The notes beneath the pieces were generated by a model. The model was not told the DNA's origin. It saw nothing but the letters and a program-made list of their open reading frames with translations, and did not search any database. From contig CANEAY010000002.1 in NCBI GenBank assembly GCA_947425785.1, positions 62,001-126,000 on the forward strand: DNA of 64,000 bases, given 5' to 3'. Of this stretch, positions 40,882 through 48,388 are shown in pieces. The translations under genes were made by a program, and so were the position numbers. The DNA is from an uncultured Pseudoflavonifractor sp. (GTDB lineage Bacteria > Bacillota > Clostridia > Oscillospirales > Oscillospiraceae). Within the stretch, counting starts at the first letter, position 1. Every line of letters begins with the position of its first letter.

Positions 40882-41970
40882 ATGGAAAAGAAGAGCTATC
40901 CCCGGCTACTGTGTGATCTGGGCCTGTTGCGGCAGAACGTCACCCAGGTGACCCGCCGCTGTCACGACAGCGGTATCAAGGTGGCCGGTGTGGTGAAGGG
41001 CATCAACGCCCGGGAGCCCATGGTGGAGCAGTTTGCCAAGGGGGGCTGTGACCAGCTGGCCTCTTCTCGCTTGAGTCAGTTGGAGACCTTTGCATCCCTG
41101 GGCCTTCCCACCATGCTCATCCGGGTGCCCATGCTCTCCGAGGTGGAGGAACTGGTTCGCCTGGCGGACTACAGCCTTCAGAGCGACCTGGCGGTGCTGG
41201 ATGCTATTGAGGAGGCCTGCAACCACCAGGGTAAGATACACAAGGTGGTGCTCATGGCCGACCTGGGCGACCTGCGTGAAGGCTGGTGGGACAAAGAAGA
41301 GCTTCTTCAGGCGGCCCTTCATGTGGAGCGGGAGCTTCCCCATGTGGTTTTGGCGGGCATTGGCACCAACCTGGGTTGTTACGGAGCCATCAAGCCTACC
41401 GTGGAGAAGATGGAGGAGCTCTCTGCCCTGGCGGAGCGGGTGGAAAAGACCATCGGCCGGGAGTTGGAGATCGTTTCCGGCGGCGCCACCACCTCCTTCC
41501 TCCTGGTGCATCAGCATAAGATGCCGAAGAAGATCAACCATCTGCGCATTGGCGAGGGCGTTCTGCTGTGCTATGACTTCAAGCACGAGTGGGGGGTCAC
41601 CGACATCGAATATCTCTCCTCCCACGTCTTTACCCTCCAGGCGGAGGTGGTGGAGTGCCGGGCCAAGCCCAGCTACCCGGTGGGGGAGATCTTCGTGGAC
41701 GCTTTTGGCAACCGGCCCACCTATGAGGATCGGGGCGTCCGCTGCCGGGCCCTTGTCGGAGTGGGCAAGCTGGACATGGGCTCCTCCGCCCGGCTCATCG
41801 CCAGGGAGAAGGGCATCACCCACCTGGGGGGCGCCAGCGACCTGACCATCCTGGATGTGGAGGACTGCCCCCGAGAAGTAAAGGTAGGGGACATCCTGGA
41901 ATTTGACATCTCCTACAGTGAGGTGGTTTTCCTCACCTCTGCCGCCGACGTGACGGTGGAGTACCTCTAA
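40882..41970 (+). CDS. PLP-dependent alanine/ornithine racemase-family enzyme
   Basis: A 362-residue fold-type III PLP enzyme of the alanine racemase N-terminal domain family; the closest recalled group is ornithine racemase (Orr) and related amino-acid racemases. MEKKSYPRLLCDLGLLRQN precedes VAGVVKGINA, whose Lys near residue 39 should bind PLP. Further features are VLMADLGDLREGWW, GIGTNLGCYGAIKP, EIVSGGATTSFLL and LRIGEGVLLCYD. The second, C-terminal half resembles that of D-threonine aldolase-like proteins rather than classical Alr. It follows the D-aminoacylase by 17 bases with GGGAGGAAGAG upstream, and the pair would convert D-amino acids released from peptides into L-forms. The exact substrate is open. 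Confidence 0.85.
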   Translation: MEKKSYPRLLCDLGLLRQNVTQVTRRCHDSGIKVAGVVKGINAREPMVEQFAKGGCDQLASSRLSQLETFASLGLPTMLIRVPMLSEVEELVRLADYSLQSDLAVLDAIEEACNHQGKIHKVVLMADLGDLREGWWDKEELLQAALHVERELPHVVLAGIGTNLGCYGAIKPTVEKMEELSALAERVEKTIGRELEIVSGGATTSFLLVHQHKMPKKINHLRIGEGVLLCYDFKHEWGVTDIEYLSSHVFTLQAEVVECRAKPSYPVGEIFVDAFGNRPTYEDRGVRCRALVGVGKLDMGSSARLIAREKGITHLGGASDLTILDVEDCPREVKVGDILEFDISYSEVVFLTSAADVTVEYL

Positions 41971-42075
41971 AGCAGTGCCCTTAAAAAATTTATATTCTTT
42001 TGAATGGATTTCCTTTACCCAATCGTATTAAGGATAAAGCCAACAAGGGCTATCAAGCAGAATGGAGGAAACATC

Positions 42076-42456
42076 ATGAAGAAAACACTTTCGGGCCTTT
42101 TGGGAACGGCCGTTGTTTTGTCCCTGTGTGCTACGACTGTATTTGCGGCGGGGCCGGGCTGCGGACGCAATTTTGTGGACGCGAACGGTGACGGTGTCTG
42201 CGATAACTTTGGTACCGGCGTCTGCGCTTACGTGGATGCCGACGGAGACGGGGTCTGCGACACCTGCGGCATCGGCTTTGTGGACGCCGACGGCGATGGG
42301 ATCTGTGACTACATCGGCAGCGGCGTGTGCGGTTATGTGGACGTGGATGACGACGGCATCTGCGACAACTACACCGCTGACCGGGGCTGCGGCAGAGGAA
42401 GAGGAAATGGCCGCGGATGCGGCGGCCGCGGTTCCCGGTGTGGACGGGGCAGATAA
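42076..42456 (+). CDS. Small exported protein with DxDxDG calcium-binding-type repeats
   Basis: A 126-residue precursor with a signal peptide (MKKTLSGLLGTAVVLSLCATTVFAAG, probably cut after VFA). The mature part has five copies of a short repeat of about 17 residues, FVDADGDGVCD or YVDADGDGVCDT, each with an acidic DxDxDG loop as in EF-hand, dockerin and thrombospondin type 3 repeats, and one Cys per repeat. A Gly/Arg/Cys-rich tail (GCGRGRGNGRGCGG...RCGRGR) is positively charged. It is likely to bind Ca2+ at the cell surface, though that is inference. It starts an operon with an ECF sigma factor and an anti-sigma factor, 12 bases upstream. The start (ATG at 42076) has TGGAGGAAACATC upstream. 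Confidence 0.85.
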   Translation: MKKTLSGLLGTAVVLSLCATTVFAAGPGCGRNFVDANGDGVCDNFGTGVCAYVDADGDGVCDTCGIGFVDADGDGICDYIGSGVCGYVDVDDDGICDNYTADRGCGRGRGNGRGCGGRGSRCGRGR

Positions 42457-42468
42457 AAAGAATTTGTC

Positions 42469-42954
42469 ATGCGGAACGAACAGGAAACGGTCAGAGCCAT
42501 TGAACGGTATTCCGATACCGTCCGGCGGCTGTGTATGGTGTATCTGAAGAATGATGCCGATACCGAGGACATATTTCAAACTGTGTTTTTGAAATATGTC
42601 CTTAGTTCCGTTTCCTTTGAAAGTGAGGAACATGAAAAGGCGTGGTTCATCCGGGTCACCATCAATGCCTGCAAGGATCTGCTGAAAAGCTTTTTCCGCC
42701 GCTATACGGTGTCCTTAGAGGAGGCGGAGGAGCGGGCGGCAGAGCTTCCTGACGATCACCGGGAGGTCTGGGAGGCAGTCTTTTCTCTTCCTCAAAAGTA
42801 CCGGGATGTGGTATATCTGCATTACTATGAAGACTATACAGCGCCGCAGATCAGCCGCATTTTGGGCAAAAATGTGAATACCGTCTATACGCTCCTAACT
42901 CGTTCCAAACAGATGTTAAGGGAAAAGCTGGGAGGTGGTCATGACTATGAATAA
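42469..42954 (+). CDS. ECF-type sigma factor
   Basis: A 161-residue extracytoplasmic-function sigma factor. Region 2 spans residues 8-70 (YSDTVRRLCMVYLKNDADTEDIFQTVFLKY, FVRVTINACKDLLKSF-like AWFIRVTINACKDLL), and region 4 spans 105-155 (LPQKYRDVVYLHYYEDYTAPQISRILGKNVNTVYTLLTRSKQMLREKL, a helix-turn-helix). The ribosome binding site is weak (no strong GGAGG), so it may depend on coupling with the upstream gene, whose stop is 12 bases away. It overlaps the following anti-sigma gene. In this arrangement the sigma factor normally activates its own operon on an envelope signal. No conserved ECF promoter was recognised upstream by eye. Confidence 0.94.
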   Translation: MRNEQETVRAIERYSDTVRRLCMVYLKNDADTEDIFQTVFLKYVLSSVSFESEEHEKAWFIRVTINACKDLLKSFFRRYTVSLEEAEERAAELPDDHREVWEAVFSLPQKYRDVVYLHYYEDYTAPQISRILGKNVNTVYTLLTRSKQMLREKLGGGHDYE

Positions 42955-43693
42955 TATGTTGAAGGAGCTCTTCGACCCCATACAGGCGGAGGAGGCGCTG
43001 AAGGATAAGACCAAAGCATATCTGGCGCAGGCGACCCAGGGCTACACCGAAAGGAAGCGGGAAGCCCGCAGATATCCCCGCTATGCCGCGGCCTGTGCCT
43101 GTCTGCTCCTCGCGTTAGTGGGGGGACGTTGGCTCTACTTTACCCCCACGGCTCAGATCAGCATCGACATCAATCCCTCCTTTGAAATGGACATTAACCG
43201 TTTCGATCAGGTGATCTCTGTAAAAGATTTTAACGAGGATGGCCGTGCTCTTGCCCAGGGGCTGGACATAAAGTACAAAAACTACACGGCCGCCATTGAG
43301 GAGATACTGAACAGTGATGCTGTGACGACCCTGCTGTCTGCGGATGAGGTCATGACGATCACCGTAATAGGCCCGGACGAACAGCGCTCTGCTGAGATCC
43401 TTACGGAGGTTGCGGGCTGTACGGCTGCCCATCGAAACACCTATTGCTACTATACGCCGTCGGAGGATGTGGCCCCGGCCCACGAGATGGGTTTTTCCTG
43501 CGGGAAATACAGGGCCTTTGTGGAGCTGCAGCGTCTTGATCCTGGTATAACACCCGAAGAGGTGCAGGGGATGACCATGCGGGAGATCTGGGACAGGATA
43601 GAGGCCCTGTCGCCCGACGGGGAGGAGACGTCCTCCTACGGCGGCTGGGGCTATGGACACCATGGACATGGCGGCGGCCACAGGTGGGAATAG
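42941..43693 (+). CDS. Membrane-bound RsgI-like anti-sigma factor
   Basis: A 250-residue predicted anti-sigma factor for the preceding ECF sigma. A cytosolic N-terminal segment of about 48 residues (LKELFDPIQAEEALKDKTKAYL, a zinc-free sigma-binding helix candidate) precedes one transmembrane helix (about 49-67). The extracytoplasmic part opens with ISIDINPSFEMDINRFDQVISVKDFNEDGR, the signature of the RsgI periplasmic domain, and ends in an unusual GGWGYGHHGHGGGHRWE tail rich in Gly and His, a plausible metal ligand. The ATG at 42941 overlaps the sigma stop; a second Met at 42947 is possible. It would hold the sigma factor until an envelope signal, perhaps a metal or polysaccharide, is bound. 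Confidence 0.85.
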   Translation: MTMNNMLKELFDPIQAEEALKDKTKAYLAQATQGYTERKREARRYPRYAAACACLLLALVGGRWLYFTPTAQISIDINPSFEMDINRFDQVISVKDFNEDGRALAQGLDIKYKNYTAAIEEILNSDAVTTLLSADEVMTITVIGPDEQRSAEILTEVAGCTAAHRNTYCYYTPSEDVAPAHEMGFSCGKYRAFVELQRLDPGITPEEVQGMTMREIWDRIEALSPDGEETSSYGGWGYGHHGHGGGHRWE

Positions 43694-43710
43694 AGCAGGT
43701 CTCCGCAGTC

Positions 43711-43752
43711 AAAAAGGCCCGCCCCTCTGTATACAGAGGGGCGGGCCTTTTT
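43711..43752. terminator. Perfect bidirectional terminator between the anti-sigma gene and spoVFB
   Basis: A fully symmetrical 42-base palindrome: A5, GGCCCGCCCCTCTGTA, its complement and T5. It lies between convergent genes and should stop both. Confidence 0.95.
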
Positions 43753-43769
43753 GATGTATAAAGACAGTA

Positions 43770-44360
43770 TCACTCTGCCGGGCCCAGCACCAGGGGCTGG
43801 AGCTGCCGACCCTCCAGGGCGGCGGCCACGGTGTCAGGCACCAGGTCAAAATCCGCCACCAGGGAGGTGGGTTTCTCCCGGTAGTCGTCCTGCCGGAAAG
43901 GCACGAAGTACACGTTTTTCTTGTCCATCAGCATTCCGATGCTCTTGGCGGAGGAGGCCAGGGCGTCGTTGGTGGACACCGCCAAAATGAGGGGCCGGCC
44001 GTTGCGCAGATGGGACTTGGCGGCCAGGGTGACGGTGGTATCTGCCACGCCGGCGGCCAGCTTTCCCAGGGTGTTGCCGGTGCAAGGACAGATGACCAGG
44101 GCGTCCAGCAGTTTCTTGGGGCCCAGGGGTTCCGCCTTGGGTAGGGAATCAATGACCCGCTTGTCGCAGATGCGCTCCAGCTCCCGCATCAAATCGTGAG
44201 CGGCGCCGAAGCGGGTGTCCAGGGCGGCTACGTTCTCCGAGACGATGGCTGTCATGTCCCCGAAGCGGGCCTTGGTCTTTTCCAAGGCCCCCAGGGCTTT
44301 AGCATGGGTACAGAAGGAGCCGCACAGGGCAAAGCCAATGCGGGAAGAGGGCTGTTCCAT
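43770..44360 (-). CDS. spoVFB: Dipicolinate synthase subunit B
   Basis: A 196-residue flavoprotein-like subunit (DpsB/SpoVFB) that with subunit A makes dipicolinic acid from dihydrodipicolinate in the mother cell during sporulation. The fold is that of UbiX/Dfp flavodecarboxylases: GFALCGSFCTHAKALGALE near the N terminus, VICPCTGNTLGKLAAGVADTTVTLAAKSHLRNGRPLILAVSTNDALA, and KKNVYFVPFRQDD. All are typical of SpoVFB. I chose the ATG with GGAGTG ten bases upstream; a GTG three codons earlier is the alternative. It overlaps spoVFA, so the subunits are made together. It shows that the organism forms spores. Confidence 0.95.
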   Translation of the reverse strand: MEQPSSRIGFALCGSFCTHAKALGALEKTKARFGDMTAIVSENVAALDTRFGAAHDLMRELERICDKRVIDSLPKAEPLGPKKLLDALVICPCTGNTLGKLAAGVADTTVTLAAKSHLRNGRPLILAVSTNDALASSAKSIGMLMDKKNVYFVPFRQDDYREKPTSLVADFDLVPDTVAAALEGRQLQPLVLGPAE

Positions 44361-44365
44361 ATTGG

Positions 44366-45226
44366 TCACACTCCAGATTCGGTCAAGATGTTATAGATGG
44401 TGCTTTTGATGGCCAGGCCGGCGGTGACGGGAGCCACCTTACCGGGGAGGGAGAGGGCCCAAATGGCCTTCACCCCCAGCTCTGCCGCAGCGGAGAAGTC
44501 CACCCCGCCGGGCTTGGAGGCCAGGTCGATGACCAGGCAGCCGCTCTTTAGGTCGCTGAGCTCCTCCCGGCCAAGCACCAGAGCGGGGACGGTGTTGATG
44601 ACCAGGTCGTAGCCGCACAGCCATTTGTCCAGCTGGTCGGAGCGCTCCACGCCGCAGCCCCACACCTGGGCCCAAGAAAGGTCTGAAAACTTTCGGGCAG
44701 CCAGGCTCACATGGGCTCCCAAGCCCTGGAGCTGTTGAATGAGCACCTTTCCCAGCCGCCCCGCTCCAATGACCAGGGCCTTGGCTCCGTGAAGGGTGAT
44801 GGGCAGTTCCTCCATGGCGATCTGAATGGCTCCTTCGGAGGTGGGGATCGCATTTGCCACTGCCAGCTCCTCCCGGGCCAGGTAGTCCACCAGTTGGAGA
44901 CCTCGGGTCTGGGCGGCCTCCGCCAGAGCGGGTGAGGCCATTCCGGCGCAGAGGAGACTGCCGGGGGACATGGCGTCCAGAACCTCGCTGAGCAGCGGCT
45001 CCCGGGCGGAGAGGGGAGCGTTGACCCGGTCACCGTCCAGGGCGGGGAGGGGGAGGATCACACAGTCCGCTCCGGCCACGCCCTCCAAGCTGTCACTGAC
45101 CAGGGAGGGTTCCACCCCCCGTTCCAGCGCGTAAGTATGTACCCGGTGGCCGTCCTCCCGGAGAGACCTGGCCAGAGTGGCCTGCCGGGGGTCGCCGCCG
45201 ATGACCCATAGTTCCATTTGACGCAT
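44366..45226 (-). CDS. spoVFA: Dipicolinate synthase subunit A
   Basis: A 286-residue subunit with an NAD(P)-binding Rossmann fold that works with SpoVFB. The N-terminal part ELWVIGGDPRQATLARSLREDGHRVHTYALERG is the DpsA signature. The second half carries KALVIGAGRLGKVLIQQLQGLGAHVSLAARKF and ends with DLASKPGGVDF and GVKAIWALSLPGKVAPVTAGLAI. The chosen start (MRQMELWVIGG) has GGAGGG seven bases upstream; a Met five codons earlier overlaps that site. Expression in the mother cell under sigma-K is usual, but no sigma-K promoter was confirmed by eye. In Bacillus the operon continues with asd and dapA, which are absent here. Confidence 0.95.
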   Translation of the reverse strand: MRQMELWVIGGDPRQATLARSLREDGHRVHTYALERGVEPSLVSDSLEGVAGADCVILPLPALDGDRVNAPLSAREPLLSEVLDAMSPGSLLCAGMASPALAEAAQTRGLQLVDYLAREELAVANAIPTSEGAIQIAMEELPITLHGAKALVIGAGRLGKVLIQQLQGLGAHVSLAARKFSDLSWAQVWGCGVERSDQLDKWLCGYDLVINTVPALVLGREELSDLKSGCLVIDLASKPGGVDFSAAAELGVKAIWALSLPGKVAPVTAGLAIKSTIYNILTESGV

Positions 45227-45290
45227 GGGCGTTCCCTCCATTTCTGATGCTGGGCCATCCTATGCGCCGGGGATAGCGGAAGTGAAAGGA

Positions 45291-45319
45291 TGGACAAAAA
45301 TGGGGGGAGATGATATACT
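45291..45319 (+). promoter_or_regulatory. Promoter of the YgjV-GNAT gene
   Basis: TGGACA (45291-45296), 17 bases, TATACT (45314-45319), 43 bases before the start codon. Confidence 0.7.
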
Positions 45320-45362
45320 GACAGCAATGCCTGGAGATTCGTAAAAAGAAAGGTGTGCTTTT

Positions 45363-45980
45363 ATGGACAGACAGATGATCTTGGAACTGGTGGGCTACTT
45401 TGCCTCGCTTTTGGTGCTGGTCTCCCTGCTGATGACCTCGGTGGTGAAGCTGCGGATCATCAATATGATCGGTTCCTTTATTTTTGCTATCTACGCCCTC
45501 TTCATCTCCTCCTACCCCACGGCGGTGATGAATTTCTGCCTGGTGGGGGTGAACATCTACTTCCTCATCAAAATGGCCAAGACCGAGCGGGCATTTACCT
45601 TTTTGCCCCTGGGGCCGGAAGAGACCTATTTTCAGTACTTTCTCCAGTATTACGGGGAGGATATCCAAAAGTTTTTCCCTGCCGGGGCCCTCTCTGCTGA
45701 TGGGGCAGACGTGGCCTGTCTGGTGTGCTGTGACACCACCCCTGCCGGGGTACTGACCGCCCGGATGGTGGAGGAGGGGGTGCTGGAGATGATCCTGGAC
45801 TACACCACGCCCCAGTACCGGGACTGCTCGGTGGGACGGTATCTCTACGGTCAACTGGCCCAGCAGGGATATCAAAAACTGGTGGTTCCCTCCGCCACGG
45901 ACATCCACGGAGCCTATTTAAAGAAGATGGGATTTGCGGAGGAGAACGGAAAGTACGTAAAGGACTTGCGGGAGCAGTAA
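45363..45980 (+). CDS. Fusion of a YgjV-like membrane domain and a GNAT acetyltransferase domain
   Basis: A 205-residue two-domain protein. Residues 1-75 contain three hydrophobic helices (ILELVGYFASLLVLVSLLMTSVVKLRIINMIGSFIFAIYALFISSYPTAVMNFCLVGVNIYFLIKM), as in the YgjV inner-membrane family. Residues about 80-205 resemble a GNAT acetyltransferase: VACLVCCDTTPAGVLTARMVEEGVLEMILDYTTPQYRDCSVGRYLYGQLAQQGYQKLV, followed by DIHGAYLKKMGF, with the usual V-G-R-x-L-Y acetyl-CoA region and a terminal AYLKKMGF. The natural substrate is unknown. The fusion occurs in other Firmicutes, to my recollection. It is transcribed alone and ends at a bidirectional terminator. Confidence 0.75.
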   Translation: MDRQMILELVGYFASLLVLVSLLMTSVVKLRIINMIGSFIFAIYALFISSYPTAVMNFCLVGVNIYFLIKMAKTERAFTFLPLGPEETYFQYFLQYYGEDIQKFFPAGALSADGADVACLVCCDTTPAGVLTARMVEEGVLEMILDYTTPQYRDCSVGRYLYGQLAQQGYQKLVVPSATDIHGAYLKKMGFAEENGKYVKDLREQ

Positions 45981-45988
45981 GACATACG

Positions 45989-46030
45989 AAAGGGGAGGGT
46001 TGAAGCATTTGCTTCAACCCTCCCCTTTTT
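45989..46030. terminator. Bidirectional terminator between the YgjV-GNAT gene and putP
   Basis: AAAGGGGAGGGTTGAAGC and GCTTCAACCCTCCCCTTT form an 18-base-pair stem around ATTT, then TTTT. It lies between convergent genes. Confidence 0.93.
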
Positions 46031-46044
46031 ACGTTTCGCTATTC

Positions 46045-47586
46045 TTAAGCCTTTCTTCCCGCGGCATCGAAGGCGTCGGTGACGGCCTTATCCGGGGCGG
46101 GAGTGAGCAGGGAGACGATGACAATGGCCGCGCAGCCCACCAGGAAGGCGGGGAGGAGCTCGTAGATGGCCCAGGCACCGCCCAGCTTGGCCACACCGTA
46201 CTTCCAGATAAAGACCATGGCGCCGCCGGAGATCATGCCGGCCAGGGCGCCCCACTTGTTGCTCCGCCGCCAGAAGAGGGCCAGGAGCATCACCGGGCCG
46301 AAGGCGGCGCCGAAGCCTGCCCAGGCGAAGGAGACGATGCCAAAGACCGAGCTGTTGGGATCCCAGGCCAGGGCAATGCCGATGACAGCGATGGCAATAA
46401 CGGTGCCCCGGGCGGCCAGCATGGCATGGGCCTGGCTGATCTTGATGTGGAAGAAGTCCTGGAGCAGATCCTGGGAGACGCTGGAGGCGGCGGCCAGGAG
46501 CTGGGAGTCGGCGGTGGACATGGTGCTGGCCAGGATACCTGCCAGCACCACACCGGCAATGAGGGCCAGCAGGATGCCGTGGCGGCTCATCAGGTCGGAG
46601 AGCTGAACGATAATGGTCTCCGATTCGGCGCTGGAGGTGAGGAAGGGGATCTTTCCAGCGGCGGAGACGCTGTAACCGATGATGCCGATGGCGATGGCGA
46701 TGAACATGGAGATGGCCACCCACACCGAGGCGATGCGCCGGGAGGTGGTGAGTTCCTTCTCGTCCCGAATGGCCATGAAGCGCAGGAGGATGTGGGGCAT
46801 ACCGAAGTAGCCCAGGCCCCAGGCAAGGGTGGAGGCAATGCTGAGGCCGCCGTAGGAGGCCGCTGTGCCGGTGGCGGCGTTGTAGCCCTGAGTCAGGTTC
46901 AGGTAGCCGGGGAGGGCCCGGGCGTTATCCATGACCACGTCCAGACCGCCAGCCTGGCCCACGCCGAAGACCACAATGACCAGCAGGGCGATGGTCATGA
47001 CGATGCTCTGGATGAGGTCGGTGGTGGATACGGCCATGAAGCCGCCCAGGACGGTATAGCCGATGATGACCACTGCGCCTACGATCATAGCCACATGGTA
47101 GTCTACGCCGAAGAGACTGTTGAAGAGGGTGCCCACGGCCTTAAAGCCGGAGGCGGTATAGGGGATAAAGAAGATGAGGATCACCACCGCGGCAATGCAG
47201 GAGAGGATGTTTCTGTCATCCCGGTAGCGGCGGGAGAAAAAGTTGGGGATGGTAAAGGCCTCCAGTTGGGCGGAGTAGCGGCGCAGCCGCTTGGCTACGA
47301 TGAGCCAGTTGAGATAGGTGCCTACGGCCAGGCCGATGGCCGTCCAGCCCACCTCGGCCACGCCGCACAGGTAGGCAAGGCCGGGCAGGCCCATGAGCAG
47401 ATAGCTGGACATGTCGCTGGCCTCCGCGCTCATGGCGGTGACGATGGGGCCCAGCTTCCGGCCGCCCAGGTAAAACTGGTCGGAGGAATCGCCGCTGCCC
47501 TGGCGGCTGAAGTAGACACCGATAAGGATGGTCACCACCAGGTAGAGCACGATGGCGGCCAGAATACAGAATTGCGCTGTGGTCAT
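46045..47586 (-). CDS. putP: Sodium/proline symporter PutP
   Basis: A 513-residue sodium:solute symporter of family SSS with about 13 transmembrane helices. Features: FCILAAIVLYLVVTILIGVYFSRQ, SSDQFYLGGRKLGPIVTAMSAEASDMSSYLLMGLPG (the PutP sodium-site sequence), GGFMAVSTTDLIQSIVM, and GLGYFGMPHILLRFMAIRDEKEL. The length equals PutP. It takes up proline as nutrient or osmoprotectant. A 32-base perfect palindrome lies just upstream of the promoter (47687-47718), suggesting regulation by a dimeric repressor or activator; the TetR-type gene lies next upstream on the same strand. The ribosome binding site is AAGGGAGGTTCC. Confidence 0.95.
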   Translation of the reverse strand: MTTAQFCILAAIVLYLVVTILIGVYFSRQGSGDSSDQFYLGGRKLGPIVTAMSAEASDMSSYLLMGLPGLAYLCGVAEVGWTAIGLAVGTYLNWLIVAKRLRRYSAQLEAFTIPNFFSRRYRDDRNILSCIAAVVILIFFIPYTASGFKAVGTLFNSLFGVDYHVAMIVGAVVIIGYTVLGGFMAVSTTDLIQSIVMTIALLVIVVFGVGQAGGLDVVMDNARALPGYLNLTQGYNAATGTAASYGGLSIASTLAWGLGYFGMPHILLRFMAIRDEKELTTSRRIASVWVAISMFIAIAIGIIGYSVSAAGKIPFLTSSAESETIIVQLSDLMSRHGILLALIAGVVLAGILASTMSTADSQLLAAASSVSQDLLQDFFHIKISQAHAMLAARGTVIAIAVIGIALAWDPNSSVFGIVSFAWAGFGAAFGPVMLLALFWRRSNKWGALAGMISGGAMVFIWKYGVAKLGGAWAIYELLPAFLVGCAAIVIVSLLTPAPDKAVTDAFDAAGRKA

Positions 47587-47652
47587 GGTTGGAACCTCCC
47601 TTGTGTGTGCCCTCCGCCTCTCTCAAAGAACGAAGGGAAGAACATTGCGGAT

Positions 47653-47681
47653 ATCATACCACAGTTTGGAATAGAACGCAA
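47653..47681 (-). promoter_or_regulatory. putP promoter
   Basis: Minus-strand TTGCGT (47676-47681), 17 bases, TATGAT (47653-47658). The palindrome at 47687-47718 lies five bases upstream of its -35 box. Confidence 0.68.
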
Positions 47682-47686
47682 TACAG

Positions 47687-47718
47687 AACGGAGTATAGAC
47701 TATAGTCTATACTCCGTT
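47687..47718. promoter_or_regulatory. Perfect 32-base palindrome upstream of putP, candidate operator
   Basis: AACGGAGTATAGAC-TATA-GTCTATACTCCGTT has 14-base arms without mismatch plus a self-symmetrical centre. It is not followed by a T-run and lies between the TetR-type regulator gene and the putP promoter, so a protein-binding site is more likely than a terminator. The binding protein is unknown; the neighbouring TetR-type protein is the obvious candidate. Confidence 0.72.
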
Positions 47719-47781
47719 GAACGATACATAGAATTTTTGTTGATATATAAAGGGAAAACTGACTATACAAAAATTAAGTCT

Positions 47782-48369
47782 TTAATCAGACAAAAATCCG
47801 GCTAAAAATTGCGGCATGACCTGGGCGGCATAATCCCGCAGGTTGTAGTCCCCGCCGCACAGGCACCAGTCGTACATGAGACCCCGCTCACACAGGGCGT
47901 AGAGCTTAGAGAGCTCATTGACGCTGCGCGCCTTGGAGAGCTGGCCCTCGGCCTGGCCCTGGGCGATGATGCGCCGCAAAAGGCGGTAGTAGGTGCGCTT
48001 GTGATCGAGCAGGTGCTTTTCCCCGCTGGTGACCAGCTGGGTGGCAAAGAGCTGGGAGAGGAGCTCAATGGGAACGGTGTTCTCAATGGTCTCAAAGAGC
48101 TCCCGGTTGAGAAAGAGGAGCTTCTCCATGGCGGGCATATCCGGGGGCATGACCTCCTCCAGGGCCTCGTACTTGTCGTCAAAAAGGTCGCTGAGGGTGC
48201 TCAAGAGAGCATCCTTGCCGTCAAAGTAGTGGTAGAAGGAGCCCTTGGAGGTGTTGGACAGGTCGATGATCTCTTCCACGGTGGTGTGCTCGTAGCCCTG
48301 CTCATAGAAGAGCTTCCAGGCGGCGTTGACGATCCTGCCGCGGGTGTTGCGCTGGGAACGCTTTGCCAT
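47782..48369 (-). CDS. TetR/AcrR-family transcriptional regulator
   Basis: A 195-residue one-component regulator. The N-terminal helix-turn-helix is clear: RGRIVNAAWKLFYEQGYEHTTVEEIIDLSNTSKGSFYHYFDGKDALL (residues 11-57), and the ligand-binding domain of about 130 residues has Cys-rich spots (ALCERGLMYDWCLCGGDYN). It starts 20 bases after the AEC transporter gene and may be cotranscribed with it. Plausible targets are the AEC gene, its own promoter and the palindrome upstream of putP. The ligand cannot be guessed. The ribosome binding site AGAAAGGAGCC precedes the ATG. Confidence 0.92.
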   Translation of the reverse strand: MAKRSQRNTRGRIVNAAWKLFYEQGYEHTTVEEIIDLSNTSKGSFYHYFDGKDALLSTLSDLFDDKYEALEEVMPPDMPAMEKLLFLNRELFETIENTVPIELLSQLFATQLVTSGEKHLLDHKRTYYRLLRRIIAQGQAEGQLSKARSVNELSKLYALCERGLMYDWCLCGGDYNLRDYAAQVMPQFLAGFLSD

Positions 48370-48388
48370 GGTGAGGGGCTCCTTTCTG

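Noticed and set aside
42004..42075. N-terminal extension of the DxDxDG repeat protein from an upstream ATG
   Set aside because: The extra 24 residues have no signal-peptide character, while the ATG at 42076 has a strong ribosome binding site and starts a proper signal peptide.
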